From Paucimonas sp. (GTDB taxonomy: Bacteria > Pseudomonadota > Gammaproteobacteria > Burkholderiales > Burkholderiaceae_D): 47,513 nucleotides of DNA. The DNA lies in assembly GCA_028292545.1 (NCBI GenBank), contig JAQGMC010000049.1:1-47513 (forward strand). Direction: 5' to 3'. The notes under the pieces are model-generated. The model was not told the DNA's origin, searched no databases, and saw only the letters and a list, made by a program, of their open reading frames with translations. Positions 26,381-39,195 of this stretch are shown piece after piece. How positions within the stretch are numbered: position 1 is the stretch's first letter; every line of letters starts with the position of its first letter. Position numbers and translations under genes: made by a program.

Positions 26381-27174
26381 GCGATACGGCCTGCCATCGG
26401 TGAAGACGGCGAGGCGGCAAACTTGCGCCCAATGCGGCCGGCGAGGAAAGCTTCACGACCGGCTTCGATCGCCAGCTTCATCGCGCGTGCCATGCGCACC
26501 GGATCCCTGGCGCCGGCGATGGCGGTATTCATCAACACGCCGTCGCAACCAAGTTCCATTGCAATCGCCGCATCGGATGCCGTACCCACGCCGGCATCGA
26601 CCAGCACCGGTACCTTGGCTTGCTCGATGATCAGCGACAGGTTCCAGGGGTTCAGTATGCCCATGCCAGAGCCGATCAACGAAGCCAGCGGCATCACTGC
26701 AACGCAGCCGATCTCTTCCAGCATGCGCGCCTGTATCGGGTCGTCGCTGCAATAGACCATCACATCAAAGCCATCCTTGACCAGGGTCTCGGCAGCTTTC
26801 AAGGTTTCCGGCATATTGGGGAACAGGGTTTTCTCGTCACCCAGCACTTCCAGCTTGACCAGCTTGTGGCCATTAAGCAGTTCGCGTGCGAGTTGCAGCG
26901 TGTAGACCGCGTCGCGGGCGTTGTAGCAGCCGGCCGTATTGGGCAGGATCGTGTATTTCGACGGCGGCACCACATCCAGCAAGCTCGGCGCCTTCGGGTC
27001 CTGGCCAATGTTCACGCGGCGGATCGCCACCGTGATGATTTCCGCACCGCTGGCTTCGGTCGCGACACGCGTCTCTTCCAGGTCCTTGTATTTGCCGCTG
27101 CCCACCAGCAGGCGGGAACGATAGGTCTTGCCGGCGATGGTCAGGCCGGGTTCGGTTTGTGGTTGCTGGTTCAT
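26377..27174 (-). CDS. thiG: Thiazole synthase
   Basis: A 265-residue enzyme that builds the thiazole ring from DXP, dehydroglycine and ThiS-thiocarboxylate. Family sequences [43 protein letters not shown] and [19 protein letters not shown] are present; the Schiff-base lysine is in [16 protein letters not shown]. The start at 27174 ([10 protein letters not shown]) has AAGGAGT at good spacing. It uses DXP, the product of dxs at 5657-7522. A small hairpin precedes it. Confidence 0.96.
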   Translation of the reverse strand: MNQQPQTEPGLTIAGKTYRSRLLVGSGKYKDLEETRVATEASGAEIITVAIRRVNIGQDPKAPSLLDVVPPSKYTILPNTAGCYNARDAVYTLQLARELLNGHKLVKLEVLGDEKTLFPNMPETLKAAETLVKDGFDVMVYCSDDPIQARMLEEIGCVAVMPLASLIGSGMGILNPWNLSLIIEQAKVPVLVDAGVGTASDAAIAMELGCDGVLMNTAIAGARDPVRMARAMKLAIEAGREAFLAGRIGRKFAASPSSPMAGRIA

Positions 27175-27191
27175 CTTCACTCCTTGGGCGC

Positions 27192-27209
27192 CGGGCTTTT
27201 GCAAGCCCG
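27192..27209. other. Stem-loop between thiS and thiG
   Basis: CGGGCTT and AAGCCCG form a perfect 7-bp stem with a 4-base loop in the 63-bp gap between thiS and thiG. It could be an RNA processing or stabilising structure inside the operon transcript; no T-tract follows. Confidence 0.4.
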
Positions 27210-27237
27210 AACGTTCATGCTTCGTTACAACGACTCC

Positions 27238-27441
27238 TCACCCGCCGCCGATTGCACGCACGATATCCACTTGGTCGGCCGCGCAAAAGCGCCGCGCCGG
27301 CCATTGCTGGCGCGGCACGACTTCGCGGTTGACCGCCACGGCGCACGCCTTGCCCGCCAGTTCCAGCTCGGCAACCAGGTCTTGCACCGTGCGGCTTTCA
27401 TCGATGGCGCGCCGCTCGCCGTTGAGTTCGATCTCGATCAT
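27238..27441 (-). CDS. thiS: Sulfur carrier protein ThiS
   Basis: A 67-residue ubiquitin-like carrier. It begins MIEIELNGERRAI and ends with the required Gly-Gly (RAIGGG), which is adenylated and thiocarboxylated to donate sulfur to ThiG. The short beta-grasp length fits. It starts 7 bp after the thiC stop, and thiG follows. Confidence 0.95.
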   Translation of the reverse strand: MIEIELNGERRAIDESRTVQDLVAELELAGKACAVAVNREVVPRQQWPARRFCAADQVDIVRAIGGG

Positions 27442-27448
27442 GCGCGCC

Positions 27449-29534
<2,086 letters not shown>

Positions 29535-29567
29535 CGTTCAAACTGCCCTTGAGAAAGCGGCGAGCAG

Positions 29568-29573
29568 ATTATA
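29568..29573 (-). promoter_or_regulatory. Likely -10 element of the thiC operon
   Basis: TATAAT on the minus strand (29573 down to 29568) lies about 34 bp upstream of the riboswitch, as expected for transcription of the aptamer. No good -35 match is seen at 16-18 bp. Confidence 0.5.
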
Positions 29574-29777
29574 GCCCCGGGCGAGCGGCGGGAACGTCGG
29601 CAACAGCGGCGGCCGGATCGATTTTTTTCAAAATTGACCCGGGTCAAGCAGAACCGGCGCCAGCCGCGCCAATGCCTTGCCGTTATGGCAAGCATGCAAG
29701 GTGGCGGCAGGTGCACTTGGGCCGCCCTTGCTTTGCCACTGCGGGATTCCGGCGGGCAGCGGCCCGGCCTAACCTTA

Positions 29778-29783
29778 TATAAT
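29778..29783 (+). promoter_or_regulatory. Likely -10 element of valS
   Basis: TATAAT lies 32 bp before the valS ATG, in the gap shared with the divergent thi operon. A recognisable -35 is lacking. The rest of the gap (29600-29770) shows no other structure that I can name. Confidence 0.45.
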
Positions 29784-29815
29784 CCCCGCTTTGGCATGAC
29801 CACCCTCTGGAAACC

Positions 29816-32644
29816 ATGGAATTAGCGAAGGCCTTCGAGCCGACCGAAATCGAAAAACGCTGGCGTGAAGTGTGGGAGCAGCGCGGCTACTACCAGGCTT
29901 CGATGGAGGAAGGCAAACCGGCATTCTCCATCCAGCTGCCGCCGCCCAATGTCACCGGCACGCTGCACATGGGCCATGCGTTCAACCAGACCATCATGGA
30001 TGGACTGACGCGTTACCACCGCATGCGCGGCTTCAATACGGCCTGGATCCCGGGCACTGACCATGCCGGCATCGCGACCCAGATCGTGGTCGAACGCCAG
30101 CTCGACGCGCAAAAGATTTCGCGCCACAGCCTGGGCCGCGAGAAGTTCCTGGAAAAAGTATGGGAATGGAAGCAGCTGTCGGGCTCCACCATCACCAACC
30201 AGATGCGCCGCATGGGCGCTTCCACCGACTGGAAGCGCGAATACTTCACGATGGACGACAAGATGTCGAAAGCCGTCACCGAAGTCTTCGTGCGACTGTC
30301 TGAACAGGGCCTGATCTACCGCGGCAAGCGCCTCGTGAACTGGGACCCGGTGCTGGGCACGGCGGTATCCGACCTGGAAGTCGTGTCGGAGGAAGAAGAC
30401 GGCAGCATGTGGTATATCCGCTATCCGCTGGCGGATGGCAGCGGCCACATCACCGTGGCCACGACGCGGCCGGAAACCATGCTGGGCGACGTCGCCGTCG
30501 CGGTCGACCCGACAGATGAGCGTTACGCCCACCTGGTGGGACGCATGCTGGAATTGCCGCTCACGGGCCGCACCATTCCACTGATTGCCGACAGCTATGT
30601 CGACAAGGAATTTGGCACCGGTTGCGTGAAGATCACGCCGGCGCATGACTTCAACGACTATGCAGTCGGCCAGCGCCATGACCTGGCGCCGATCAGCATC
30701 CTGACGCTGGATGCCAAGGTCAACGACAACGCGCCCGAAGCCTACCGCGGCCTGGACCGTTTTGCCGCGCGCAAGCAGGTCGTTGCCGACCTGGAAGCGC
30801 TGGGCTTGCTGGAACAGGTCAAGCCGCACAAGCTGATGGTGCCGCGTGGCGACCGCACGGGGGTCGTCATCGAGCCGATGCTGACGGACCAGTGGTTCGT
30901 GGCGATGAGCCAGCCGGCGCCAGAAGGCACTTACTTCCCCGGCAAATCGATCGCCGAAGTGGCGCTGGAAAAAGTGTCTTCCGGCGAAGTGAAATTCATT
31001 CCCGAAAACTGGACCACGACTTACAACCAGTGGCTCAACAACATCCAGGACTGGTGCATTTCGCGCCAGCTCTGGTGGGGCCACCAGATACCGGCCTGGT
31101 ATGACGCCGAGGGCCGCGCCTTCGTCGCGCGCAATGAAGAAGAAGCGCGCGCCAAGGCAGATGCTGCTGGCTCGACCGGGCCGCTGACGCGCGACGAAGA
31201 CGTGCTCGACACCTGGTTCTCGTCGGCGCTGGTGCCGTTTTCTTCGCTCGGCTGGCCGCAGCAGACGCCGGATTTGAAGATGTTCCTGCCCTCATCGGTG
31301 CTGGTGACGGGTTTCGACATCATCTTTTTCTGGGTTGCGCGCATGGTGATGATGACCGCGCATTTCACTGGCCAGGTGCCGTTCAGGAAGGTCTACGTGC
31401 ATGGCCTGGTGCGCGATGCCAGCGGCCAGAAGATGTCCAAGTCCAAAGGCAATACGCTGGACCCGATCGACTTGATCGATGGCATCGACGTCGAAGCGCT
31501 GGTGGCCAAGCGCACGGCCGGCTTGATGAACCCGAAGCAGGCGCAATCGATTGCCAAGGCGACGCGCAAGGAATTCCCGGATGGCATACCGGCCTTCGGC
31601 ACCGATGCGCTGCGCTTCACAATGGCGAGCTATGCCTCGCTCGGGCGCAACATCAACTTCGACCTGGGTCGCTGCGAAGGCTATCGCAATTTCTGCAACA
31701 AGCTGTGGAATGCCACCCGCTTCGTGCTGATGAACACGCAGGGGCAGGATTGCGGTTTGAACGAGCATGGCCCGGACGACTGCACGCCGGGCGGCTATCT
31801 CGATTTCTCCCAGGCCGACCGCTGGATCGTGTCGCTGCTGCAGCGCACCGAAGCCGAAGTCGCCAAGGGTTTCGAGGATTACCGCTTCGACAATATCGCA
31901 TCTGCCATCTACAAATTCATCTGGGATGAATATTGCGACTGGTACCTGGAAGTCGCGAAAGTGCAATTGCAAACCGGTACGGACGCGCAACAGCGCGCCA
32001 CGCGCCGCACGCTGCTGCGGGTGCTGGAGACGGTGCTGCGCCTGGCCCATCCGGTAATCCCTTTCATTACCGAGGAATTGTGGCAGACCGTGGCGCCGTT
32101 GGCGGGCCGGCGCCTGGACCCGGCGGGCGACTCCATCATGTGCCAAGCCTATCCCCTGTCGCAGCCAGAAAAGCGGGATGAAGTCGCCGAAACCTGGATG
32201 GCACAGTTGAAATCCATGACCGACGCCTGCCGCAACCTGCGCGGCGAAATGCAATTGTCGCCGGCCCAGCGCGTGCCGCTGCTGATGGAAGGCGACCAGG
32301 CCTTGCTCCAATCCTTCGCGCCCTACCTGCAGGCGCTGGCCAAGCTGTCAGAAGTGAGCGTGGTCGATGCACTGCCTGAATCGCCGGCCCCGGTCTCCAT
32401 CGTTGGCGACACGAAGCTGATGCTGAAGGTGGAAATCGATATTGGCGCCGAGCGTGAACGCCTGGCGAAGGAAATCGCCCGGCTCGAAGGCGAGATTGGC
32501 CGCGCCCAGGCCAAGCTGGGCAATGAAAGTTTCGTCGCGCGCGCGCCGGCACAGGTGGTGGAACAGGAAAGGGAAAGGCTGGCCAGCTTCAGCTCATCGG
32601 CTGCCCGTTTGCGCGAACAGCTTGCCAAGCTGCCGCAGGCTTGA
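29816..32644 (+). CDS. valS: Valyl-tRNA synthetase
   Basis: A 942-residue class Ia synthetase charging tRNA-Val. The HIGH motif is [15 protein letters not shown] and KMSKS is [10 protein letters not shown]. The editing (CP1) domain follows [15 protein letters not shown], and the tRNA-recognition zone and C-terminal coiled coil ([20 protein letters not shown] region, about 880-940) are intact. Length matches E. coli ValRS (951). The start at 29816 gives [16 protein letters not shown], the expected beginning. Confidence 0.97.
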   Translation: MELAKAFEPTEIEKRWREVWEQRGYYQASMEEGKPAFSIQLPPPNVTGTLHMGHAFNQTIMDGLTRYHRMRGFNTAWIPGTDHAGIATQIVVERQLDAQKISRHSLGREKFLEKVWEWKQLSGSTITNQMRRMGASTDWKREYFTMDDKMSKAVTEVFVRLSEQGLIYRGKRLVNWDPVLGTAVSDLEVVSEEEDGSMWYIRYPLADGSGHITVATTRPETMLGDVAVAVDPTDERYAHLVGRMLELPLTGRTIPLIADSYVDKEFGTGCVKITPAHDFNDYAVGQRHDLAPISILTLDAKVNDNAPEAYRGLDRFAARKQVVADLEALGLLEQVKPHKLMVPRGDRTGVVIEPMLTDQWFVAMSQPAPEGTYFPGKSIAEVALEKVSSGEVKFIPENWTTTYNQWLNNIQDWCISRQLWWGHQIPAWYDAEGRAFVARNEEEARAKADAAGSTGPLTRDEDVLDTWFSSALVPFSSLGWPQQTPDLKMFLPSSVLVTGFDIIFFWVARMVMMTAHFTGQVPFRKVYVHGLVRDASGQKMSKSKGNTLDPIDLIDGIDVEALVAKRTAGLMNPKQAQSIAKATRKEFPDGIPAFGTDALRFTMASYASLGRNINFDLGRCEGYRNFCNKLWNATRFVLMNTQGQDCGLNEHGPDDCTPGGYLDFSQADRWIVSLLQRTEAEVAKGFEDYRFDNIASAIYKFIWDEYCDWYLEVAKVQLQTGTDAQQRATRRTLLRVLETVLRLAHPVIPFITEELWQTVAPLAGRRLDPAGDSIMCQAYPLSQPEKRDEVAETWMAQLKSMTDACRNLRGEMQLSPAQRVPLLMEGDQALLQSFAPYLQALAKLSEVSVVDALPESPAPVSIVGDTKLMLKVEIDIGAERERLAKEIARLEGEIGRAQAKLGNESFVARAPAQVVEQERERLASFSSSAARLREQLAKLPQA

Positions 32645-32690
32645 TGCCGGCCCAAGCGCATCTAATCGTTGCTTGTCAAAGAGGAAGACC

Positions 32691-33125
32691 ATGAAACTGG
32701 CTGCCCTGCTGTTTATGCTGCTCACCGCCGGTACCTGCCTGGCGCAAGACCTTTCGCCGGTTGGCCTGTGGCGCACAATCGACGATGAAACCGGCAAGCC
32801 CAAGGCGCTGGTGCGCATCACCGAGTCGAATGGGGAATTGTCGGGCCGGATAGAAAAACTGTTCCGCGCGCCCGACCAGGACCCGAATCCGACATGCGAG
32901 AAGTGCGAGGATGCACGCCGCAACCAACCCATGGTCGGTATGGTGATACTGAACAGCCTGAAGCGCGATGGCGACCAGTACAGCGGCGGACAGTTGCTTG
33001 ATCCTGCCAGCGGCAAGATTTACCGCAGCCGCATGTCGCTGGCCGAGAACGGCCGCAAGCTGAATGTGCGCGGTTATATCGGCGTTCCGGCCCTGGGGCG
33101 CACGCAGATCTGGGTAAGAGAGTAG
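32691..33125 (+). CDS. DUF2147 family secreted protein
   Basis: A 144-residue protein with a clear signal peptide (MKLAALLFMLLTAGTCLAQ, cleavage after CLA or AQ) followed by the DUF2147 beta-rich domain: SPVGLWRTIDDETGKPKALV, RITESNGELSGRI and KLNVRGYIGVPALGRTQIW. A CEKCED pair of cysteines may bind metal or form a disulfide. The domain is lipocalin-like in general shape and its function is unknown. The start at 32691 has GAGGA at good spacing. It lies 46 bp downstream of valS and may share its transcript. Confidence 0.85.
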   Translation: MKLAALLFMLLTAGTCLAQDLSPVGLWRTIDDETGKPKALVRITESNGELSGRIEKLFRAPDQDPNPTCEKCEDARRNQPMVGMVILNSLKRDGDQYSGGQLLDPASGKIYRSRMSLAENGRKLNVRGYIGVPALGRTQIWVRE

Positions 33126-33268
33126 CCCGGGCGGCATGTCGTTGCGCGCGCTGCGTTGAATCCGCCGGCTAGTCCAGCGCCGTCAACGGCCAGGGCGGTT
33201 GACGAGTGAGTGCGCCCTGCCCAGGCGCAGGACGATGCTTGGGCAGGTCGAACCATTACTTTGAAAAA

Positions 33269-34111
33269 TCAGACGAAGGACAGCGTCAAGCCCGGCAACA
33301 ACACGCCGGAAAATGCCGAGGTCCAGGTCTGGCCGGGCTCGACCGGGTAAGCGTCGGTCCAGGTGCCGGTGCTGATGATTTCACCCGCGGCCAGCGGCGG
33401 GAATTGGGGCTGGGTTTGGAGCAGCTGGTGCAAGTGCCACAGCGCATGCACCGGGCTGTCCAGCACGTCGCTGCCGAAGCCGGCGGCGCGCAGCGCAAAA
33501 TCGCCTTTTTTGCTGCAGGTGAGTGAGACGCTGCCGGTGGCCAGCACGCCGGCCAGCTTGCGGCGCGATGCCGGCGGCAAAGGCTCGGGGTCGCCTACGA
33601 CCAGCACGCCGTGCAAGCCAAAAGCGGCGATCGAATCGGCGGCTTCGAATTTCCAGCCCGGGAAAGGGCAGACCACGATTTCAAAAGCGTGCGCCATCCA
33701 CTCGATGCAATCGGCCACTTCCTCCAGGCTGGCGCCCGGCGCAGGCGCGCGCCCGAGCTTGAAGGCGACTTCGGGCTCGATGCGCGGTTGCAGCGCCCCG
33801 GCCAGGCTTTGCAAGCCCGCATTGTCGTGGGCATAACGGATGGTGGTGTCGAAGACGGGAGCCCAGATCGGCGCCTGGATCGGCTCTTTCTCGCCGTACT
33901 TGGGCCAGATGGTCCGGTTGGTGAAGCCGATTTTGCGGCCCACAAGCGTCTCGCCCTGGGCGGTGCGGGCGTCGAGTATGTGGCGGGCAATGTCGTAGCC
34001 CTGGGCCACGGAAAGCGGCGTATCGCAAGTCAGCGGCGGAATCAGCCGGGAAGCGGCGCGTGCGTCGAGCAATTGGTGGGCAAGGCGACTGGCGAGGGAA
34101 GCGACCCGCAT
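33269..34111 (-). CDS. 2-keto-4-pentenoate hydratase / fumarylacetoacetate hydrolase-fold protein
   Basis: A 280-residue enzyme of the MhpD-like group. It shows LVGRKIGFTNRTIWPKYG, the metal-ligand segment RIEPEVAFKLGRAP, EWMAHAFEIVVCPFPGWKF and the C-terminal STGTWTDAYPVEPGQTWTSA. The group hydrates 2-hydroxypentadienoate-type intermediates of aromatic meta-cleavage or decarboxylates related oxo acids; no other catabolic genes lie beside it, so the substrate is open. The start at 34111 (MRVASLASRLAHQLLDAR) matches family N-termini; a GTG at 34183 would add 24 unrelated residues. The gap 34112-34345 holds no gene, only a short repeat of ATGGAATGGTCCC near 34110-34140. Confidence 0.8.
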   Translation of the reverse strand: MRVASLASRLAHQLLDARAASRLIPPLTCDTPLSVAQGYDIARHILDARTAQGETLVGRKIGFTNRTIWPKYGEKEPIQAPIWAPVFDTTIRYAHDNAGLQSLAGALQPRIEPEVAFKLGRAPAPGASLEEVADCIEWMAHAFEIVVCPFPGWKFEAADSIAAFGLHGVLVVGDPEPLPPASRRKLAGVLATGSVSLTCSKKGDFALRAAGFGSDVLDSPVHALWHLHQLLQTQPQFPPLAAGEIISTGTWTDAYPVEPGQTWTSAFSGVLLPGLTLSFV

Positions 34112-34345
34112 GGAATGGTCCCGCAATGGAATGGTCCCCGCGATCGGGGTTGAAGGCAGGCAACAGTTTTCATTGTCGGCCACCTTTTATGCTTGCACAA
34201 GCATTCCCCTTCTCGCTTGAGTGCCATCAAGCGGGACGTGGGGCTTGTTTGATGTGCCCTGCGGCAGCGAAAGCGGCTTTGGCCCGGCTCCCGCGGCAGC
34301 CGCGTTGACGGGCAGGTATGGCGGGCCAGCGCCCGGCCTGGCGGG

Positions 34346-35416
34346 TCAGCCAGCCAGACCGGGCGGCGCCCACAATTCGGCCGTCAGGCCGGTGCTGGGC
34401 GCGGCTACGCCGAAATGCTGGTAAGCCGCCGGCGTGGCGATGCGCCCGCGCGGTGTGCGCTGCAGGAAGCCTTGCTGGATCAGGTAGGGTTCGAGCACAT
34501 CCTCGATGGTGTCGCGCTCTTCGCCGATGGCGGCGGCCAGGTTGTCCAGGCCAACCGGGCCACCGTTGAACTTGAACAGCACCGCTTCGAGCAGCTTGCG
34601 GTCCATCAGGTCGAAGCCGACGTGGTCGACGTCGAGCATGGCCAGCGCCGCATCGGCCGTGGCCTGGGTGATGTTGCCGTCGCTGCGCACTTCGGCATAG
34701 TCGCGCACGCGCCGCAACAACCGGTTGGCGATGCGCGGCGTGCCGCGGCTGCGGCGCGCGATTTCGAATGCGCCGTCATGCTCGATCGGCGCATTGAGCA
34801 AGCCGGCGCTGCGCGTGACGATGGTGGCCAGCTGGTCGGCGGTGTAGAACTCGAGCCGACCGACGATGCCGAAGCGGTCGCGCAAGGGATTGGTCAGCAT
34901 GCCGGCGCGCGTGGTGGCGCCCACCAGCGTGAACGGCTGCAAATCGAGCCGCACCGAGCGCGCCGCCGGGCCCTCGCCAATCATGATGTCGATCTGGTAG
35001 TCCTCCAGCGCCGGATACAGGATTTCTTCCACCACAGGGGAAAGGCGGTGGATTTCATCGACGAACAGCACGTCGTTAGCTTCCAGGTTGGTCAGCAGCG
35101 CGGCCAGGTCGCCGGGCCGTTCCAGCACCGGGCCGGATGTCTGGCGCAGGTTCACGCCCATTTCGCGCGCAATGATGTGGGCCAGCGTGGTCTTGCCCAA
35201 GCCTGGCGGCCCGAACAGCAGGGTATGGTCGAGCGCCTCGCCGCGCTTGCGGGCAGCCGTGATGAAAATATTCAGCTGGTCGCGAATCTTCTCTTGCCCG
35301 ACATACTCGTCCAGGTGCTTGGGACGCAGCGCGCGTTCGATCGCCTCTTCATTGGCTGAAGCCGGCGTGGCGGCGATGATGCGCTGCTCGGTGAAATTGT
35401 CGGTTTGTATGGTCAT
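34346..35416 (-). CDS. ruvB: Holliday junction branch migration ATPase RuvB
   Basis: A 356-residue AAA+ motor that drives branch migration with RuvA. Walker A is [17 protein letters not shown], Walker [16 protein letters not shown], sensor 1 and the arginine finger are in [20 protein letters not shown], and the C-terminal winged helix shows [20 protein letters not shown]. Length is typical. It follows ruvA by 20 bp. Confidence 0.97.
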   Translation of the reverse strand: MTIQTDNFTEQRIIAATPASANEEAIERALRPKHLDEYVGQEKIRDQLNIFITAARKRGEALDHTLLFGPPGLGKTTLAHIIAREMGVNLRQTSGPVLERPGDLAALLTNLEANDVLFVDEIHRLSPVVEEILYPALEDYQIDIMIGEGPAARSVRLDLQPFTLVGATTRAGMLTNPLRDRFGIVGRLEFYTADQLATIVTRSAGLLNAPIEHDGAFEIARRSRGTPRIANRLLRRVRDYAEVRSDGNITQATADAALAMLDVDHVGFDLMDRKLLEAVLFKFNGGPVGLDNLAAAIGEERDTIEDVLEPYLIQQGFLQRTPRGRIATPAAYQHFGVAAPSTGLTAELWAPPGLAG

Positions 35417-35436
35417 GTGGGGTGTCCAGTCGGTTC

Positions 35437-36015
35437 TCAGGCCCGGGACAGGGACTTCAGCGCCGCCTTGATGCCGTCAGATACACCGCTGCCCTTGGGC
35501 ACCTGCTTCAGCGCCAGGCCAGCCTCCTTGTCGGAATAGCCGAGCGCCAGCAGTGCATTGAGGATATCGGCCGCATGGTCTGTGGTGGCCGCCGTGGGAC
35601 CGCCGCCGAGGTCGGCGCCAAGCTTGCCCTTCAGTTCAAGCAGCAAGCGTTCCGCCGTCTTCTTGCCGATGCCAGGCACCCGGGTCAGGCGGCCGGCTTC
35701 CTGCAGCGAGATCGCTTGCACCAGATCCGCCACCGACATGCCTGACAGGATGGCCAGCGCAGTGCGCGCGCCGACGCCGGAGATCTTGATCAATTCACGG
35801 AAGACGTTGCGTTCCTCTGCGCTGCCGAAGCCGTGCAGCAAGTGGGCATCTTCACGCACCGTCAAGTGGGTCAGCAACACGACTTTCTCGCCCAGGCTGG
35901 GAAGATTGTAGAAGGTGCTCATCGGCACGCTTACTTCATAACCCACGCCGTTGCAGTCCACCAGCAGTTGCGGTGGATTTTTCTCAAGCAGAATTCCGGA
36001 AAGGCGGCCTATCAT
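35437..36015 (-). CDS. ruvA: Holliday junction DNA helicase subunit RuvA
   Basis: A 192-residue protein that binds the four-way junction as a tetramer and recruits RuvB. Domain I begins [20 protein letters not shown], domain II has the helix-hairpin-helix elements [19 protein letters not shown] and [20 protein letters not shown], and domain III (about 145-192) is the RuvB-binding tail. It is separated from ruvC by an opposite-strand gene, so ruvA-ruvB probably have their own promoter in 36016-36112. Confidence 0.96.
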   Translation of the reverse strand: MIGRLSGILLEKNPPQLLVDCNGVGYEVSVPMSTFYNLPSLGEKVVLLTHLTVREDAHLLHGFGSAEERNVFRELIKISGVGARTALAILSGMSVADLVQAISLQEAGRLTRVPGIGKKTAERLLLELKGKLGADLGGGPTAATTDHAADILNALLALGYSDKEAGLALKQVPKGSGVSDGIKAALKSLSRA

Positions 36016-36112
36016 GTTCCACGGGCTTCCAAGTCAATTGCTGCATCATACCTGACGTGCAGCCGCCTTCGGCACACCCGCCGCCACGTGAGAAAAACCG
36101 GAACCACCAGCC

Positions 36113-36586
36113 ATGCCTTTTTCGCAGGATCAAGCCAGTTCCGGGATGCTTCCGGAGGAGCGCCAGCCCAGGCGGTTGCCGGCGTTGCGCGCGCTGCTGG
36201 GCATCGTCTGGGCTGCGCCACTGACCCTGGTCGGCTTGCTGCTGGCCTTGCCGGTATTGCTGGGCCGCGGCCAGTTGCGGGTGGTGCGCGCCGCAACGCC
36301 AGCGCTGCTGGTTTCGGGACGGGTAGCGGACTACCTGCTGGAACGCCATCCCTTCGGCGCCATGTGCGCGATGGCAATCGGTCACATCATCATTGCCGAC
36401 TTCCGGAGCCTGACGCCGCAAATCCTCACGCATGAGCTGGAGCATGTGCGCCAGGGAGCGGTGTGGGGCGGCTTGTTCCCCTTTGCCTACTGCGGCGCCA
36501 GCCTGTGGGCGGTGCTGCACGGGAAGGACGCGTACTGGAACAACCGCTTCGAGATCGCAGCTCGTCGCGCGGAACGCCACGCCTGA
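36113..36586 (+). CDS. Small membrane protein with HExxH zinc-peptidase motif
   Basis: A 157-residue protein with one clear transmembrane helix (about residues 28-51, LGIVWAAPLTLVGLLLALPV) and a conserved-looking metal site. HELEH at 107-111 (LTHELEHVRQ) is an exact HExxH, and the glutamate in NRFEIAARRAE (about 147) is well placed as the third zinc ligand, as in gluzincins. The family is unnamed to me; similar short HELxHVRQ proteins are annotated as putative membrane proteins. The start at 36113 is the first ATG. It lies on the opposite strand between ruvA and ruvC. Confidence 0.65.
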   Translation: MPFSQDQASSGMLPEERQPRRLPALRALLGIVWAAPLTLVGLLLALPVLLGRGQLRVVRAATPALLVSGRVADYLLERHPFGAMCAMAIGHIIIADFRSLTPQILTHELEHVRQGAVWGGLFPFAYCGASLWAVLHGKDAYWNNRFEIAARRAERHA

Positions 36587-36610
36587 GCGCACGAAGGTCG
36601 GCTCCGGGGT

Positions 36611-36658
36611 CGGCTGCGAACCCGGCTGCGAACGCGGCTGAAAACTCGGCTGCAATGC
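36611..36658. repeat. 12-bp degenerate tandem repeat (four units)
   Basis: Units CGGCTGCGAACC, CGGCTGCGAACG, CGGCTGAAAACT and CGGCTGCAATGC follow each other exactly, with looser GGTCGGCT copies just before. The array is in the 132-bp gap between the HExxH gene and the ruvC stop and is non-coding. Confidence 0.6.
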
Positions 36659-36718
36659 CCGGGACGACCAACTGCCCCCAGGGTGATTCAACCCATCAGG
36701 CTGCTCGATCCGCAGCAA

Positions 36719-37261
36719 TCAACCGACCAGGCGGCCGCCACGCATCCGCAAACCTTTGCGGCCCATCGCCGGCGCATGCGCTTGCAAAGCCTTCATCGCG
36801 TCGCCGCCGTGGGCATGGCAGATGGCCACGCCCAACGCATCGGCTGCATCCGTTCCCGGCAAGCCCGACAGGCTGAGCAGGCGCTTGACCATATCCTGCA
36901 CTTGCTGCTTTTGCGCCCGGCCCGTGCCCACGACCGCCTGCTTCACTTGCAAGGCGGTGTATTCGGACACGTGCAGGTTGGCTTGCACCAGGCCGCAGAT
37001 CGCCGCGCCGCGCGCCTGTCCCAGCAATAGGGTCGATTGCGGGTTGACGTTAACAAAAACTTTTTCAATCGCCGCGCAATCCGGCGCGTAAACCTGGATC
37101 ACTTCGGCTACGCCCGAAATGATGGTCTTCAGGCGCTGGGGCAAGTCGCTGTCGGCCGTGCGTATGGTGCCCGATGCGATATAGGCCAGCCGCGTGCCCT
37201 GCTTTTCGATCACGCCAAAGCCGGTGACGCGCAAGCCGGGGTCGATGCCGAGGATTTTCAC
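36719..37261 (-). CDS. ruvC: Crossover junction endodeoxyribonuclease RuvC
   Basis: A 180-residue resolvase that cuts Holliday junctions symmetrically. The catalytic acids are in [14 protein letters not shown] (D7), [14 protein letters not shown] and [16 protein letters not shown]. The start is the GTG at 37261 (read VKILGIDPG), since the protein family always begins immediately before this segment; longer frames have no similarity. It follows purH by 47 bp, and is separated from ruvAB by the HExxH gene. Confidence 0.95.
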   Translation of the reverse strand: MKILGIDPGLRVTGFGVIEKQGTRLAYIASGTIRTADSDLPQRLKTIISGVAEVIQVYAPDCAAIEKVFVNVNPQSTLLLGQARGAAICGLVQANLHVSEYTALQVKQAVVGTGRAQKQQVQDMVKRLLSLSGLPGTDAADALGVAICHAHGGDAMKALQAHAPAMGRKGLRMRGGRLVG

Positions 37262-37308
37262 GGGCTGGGGTGCAGGCGAATGGCAGCGCTGATGGCAGCA
37301 GTCCTGGC

Positions 37309-38868
37309 TTAGTGGCGGAAGTGGCGCGTGCCGGTATAGAGCATCACCACGCCACGTTCGTCGGCAGCGTCGATCACTTCCTGGTCGCGCATCGATCCGC
37401 CCGGCTGGATCACGCAAGTCGCGCCCGCGTCGACCACGACATCAAGGCCGTCGCGAAACGGGAAGAAGGCGTCCGATGCAACGGCGGAACCGGCCAGCGC
37501 CAGGCCGGCATTCTGCGCCTTGATCGATGCAATGCGCGCTGAATCGACGCGGCTCATCTGGCCCGCGCCCACGCCCAGCGTCATGCCGCCGCCGGCAAAC
37601 ACGATGGCATTGGACTTCACGTATTTGGCCACGCGCCAGGCAAACATCAGGTCGCGCAATTGTTCCTGCGTCGGTTGCTTGCGGCTGACCACTTTCAATT
37701 CAGCTTGCGTGACATTGCGGGTGTCGGGCGATTGCACCAGCAAGCCGCCACCGACGCGCTTGAAGTCGAAATTGTTGACGGCGTCGCCCAGGCCGATTTC
37801 AAGCAGCCGCACGTTCTGCTTGGCGCTGAATATGGCACGCGCCTCGGCGCTGAATGCCGGCGCGATCAGCACCTCGACGAATTGCTTTGCGACCGCTTCG
37901 GCAGCCGCTTTATCCAGCGTCAGGTTGAAGGCAATGATGCCGCCAAATGCCGAGCTGGGATCGGTCTGGAAAGCTTTGGCATAAGCCTCCGCGGCCGAGG
38001 CCGCGACCGCCACGCCGCAGGGATTGGCATGCTTGATGATGACGCAGGCTGGCTGGTCGAAGGTCTTCACGCATTCCCAGGCGGCGTCTGCATCGGCGAT
38101 ATTGTTGTAAGACAGTTCCTTGCCCTGCAATTGCCGGTAGTTCGCCAGAGCGCCGGCGCCGGGCGCCAGGTCGCGATAGAAGGCAGCGGACTGGTGTGGA
38201 TTCTCGCCATAGCGCATTTCCTGCATTTTTTCGAAATGGAGGTTGAGCTTGGCTGGAAAAGCACTGCGTGTGGCGTGCTCGCGACCGGGTCCGAGCGAGC
38301 TCAGGTAATTTGCAATCGCGCTGTCATATTGCGCAGTGTGGGCAAATACTTTCAGCGCCAGCTGGAAGCGCGTGTCGTAGCCCACTTCGCCGCTGCGTAT
38401 TTCATCCAGCACGGCGGCATAGTCAGCCGGATCGCACAGCACCAGCACGTCGCGATGGTTCTTGGCCGACGAGCGCAGCATTGCAGGGCCGCCGATGTCG
38501 ATATTCTCGATCGCATCTTCAAGCGAACACTGTTCACGCGCCACGGTCTGGGCAAACGGATAGAGGTTGACCACCACCATGTCGATGGTCGGTATGCCAT
38601 GCGCTTCCAGTGCCGCGCCGTGGCTGGCGACATCGCGCCGCGCCAGGATGCCGCCGTGCACCTTCGGATGCAGCGTTTTGACCCGCCCATCCAGCATTTC
38701 GGGAAAGCCGGTGTAATCGGCGACTTCAGTGACGGCCAGGCCATTCTCGGCCAGCAGCCTGGCGGTGCCGCCGGTGGAAAGGATTTTCACGTCCATGGCC
38801 GCCAGGGCGCGCGCCAGTTCGAGCACGCCGGTCTTGTCGGACACGGAAATCAGGGCTTGTTTGATCAT
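37309..38868 (-). CDS. purH: Bifunctional AICAR transformylase / IMP cyclohydrolase
   Basis: A 519-residue enzyme for the last two steps of IMP synthesis. The N-terminal cyclohydrolase domain starts [20 protein letters not shown] and has [13 protein letters not shown] and [17 protein letters not shown]. The C-terminal transformylase domain shows [31 protein letters not shown] with the catalytic Lys-His pair, and [19 protein letters not shown]. Length is standard (about 525). It is downstream of fis by 59 bp. Confidence 0.97.
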   Translation of the reverse strand: MIKQALISVSDKTGVLELARALAAMDVKILSTGGTARLLAENGLAVTEVADYTGFPEMLDGRVKTLHPKVHGGILARRDVASHGAALEAHGIPTIDMVVVNLYPFAQTVAREQCSLEDAIENIDIGGPAMLRSSAKNHRDVLVLCDPADYAAVLDEIRSGEVGYDTRFQLALKVFAHTAQYDSAIANYLSSLGPGREHATRSAFPAKLNLHFEKMQEMRYGENPHQSAAFYRDLAPGAGALANYRQLQGKELSYNNIADADAAWECVKTFDQPACVIIKHANPCGVAVAASAAEAYAKAFQTDPSSAFGGIIAFNLTLDKAAAEAVAKQFVEVLIAPAFSAEARAIFSAKQNVRLLEIGLGDAVNNFDFKRVGGGLLVQSPDTRNVTQAELKVVSRKQPTQEQLRDLMFAWRVAKYVKSNAIVFAGGGMTLGVGAGQMSRVDSARIASIKAQNAGLALAGSAVASDAFFPFRDGLDVVVDAGATCVIQPGGSMRDQEVIDAADERGVVMLYTGTRHFRH

Positions 38869-38927
38869 GGCATTGAACAGTATTGGGGTTGTCCGCCGCG
38901 CGCAGGGAACGGCCCGGCCGGAGCGGC

Positions 38928-39161
38928 CTAGATCAGGCCGTGTTGCTGCAGTTTCTTGCGCAGGGTATTGCGATTGATGCCCAGCATTTCGGCCGCCTGG
39001 GACTGGTTGCCGTCGGCCCGCGCCATCACGGCTTCGAGTATGGGCTTCTCTACCGTAAAGATCACCATTTCATAGACATTAGTCGGCTGCTGCTCGCCGA
39101 GGTCCTTGAAATATTTCTCCAGGCTCTTGCGAATGACGTCCTGAATCGTGTCTTTGCTCAT
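38928..39161 (-). CDS. fis: Fis family DNA-binding nucleoid protein
   Basis: A 77-residue regulator that bends DNA and adjusts rRNA and other promoters to growth rate. The helix-turn-helix at the C-terminus is [20 protein letters not shown] (about residues 52-71), nearly identical to enteric Fis and NtrC C-termini. As in other betaproteobacteria it lacks the longer N-terminal arm of E. coli Fis (98 residues). The start at 39161 gives [18 protein letters not shown]; the frame is open further up without similarity. It lies 34 bp after dusB, the dusB-fis operon arrangement. Confidence 0.95.
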   Translation of the reverse strand: MSKDTIQDVIRKSLEKYFKDLGEQQPTNVYEMVIFTVEKPILEAVMARADGNQSQAAEMLGINRNTLRKKLQQHGLI

Positions 39162-39195
39162 GGATTTTTTTGTTTTCTGTGTTGTCCAGGCGGCC

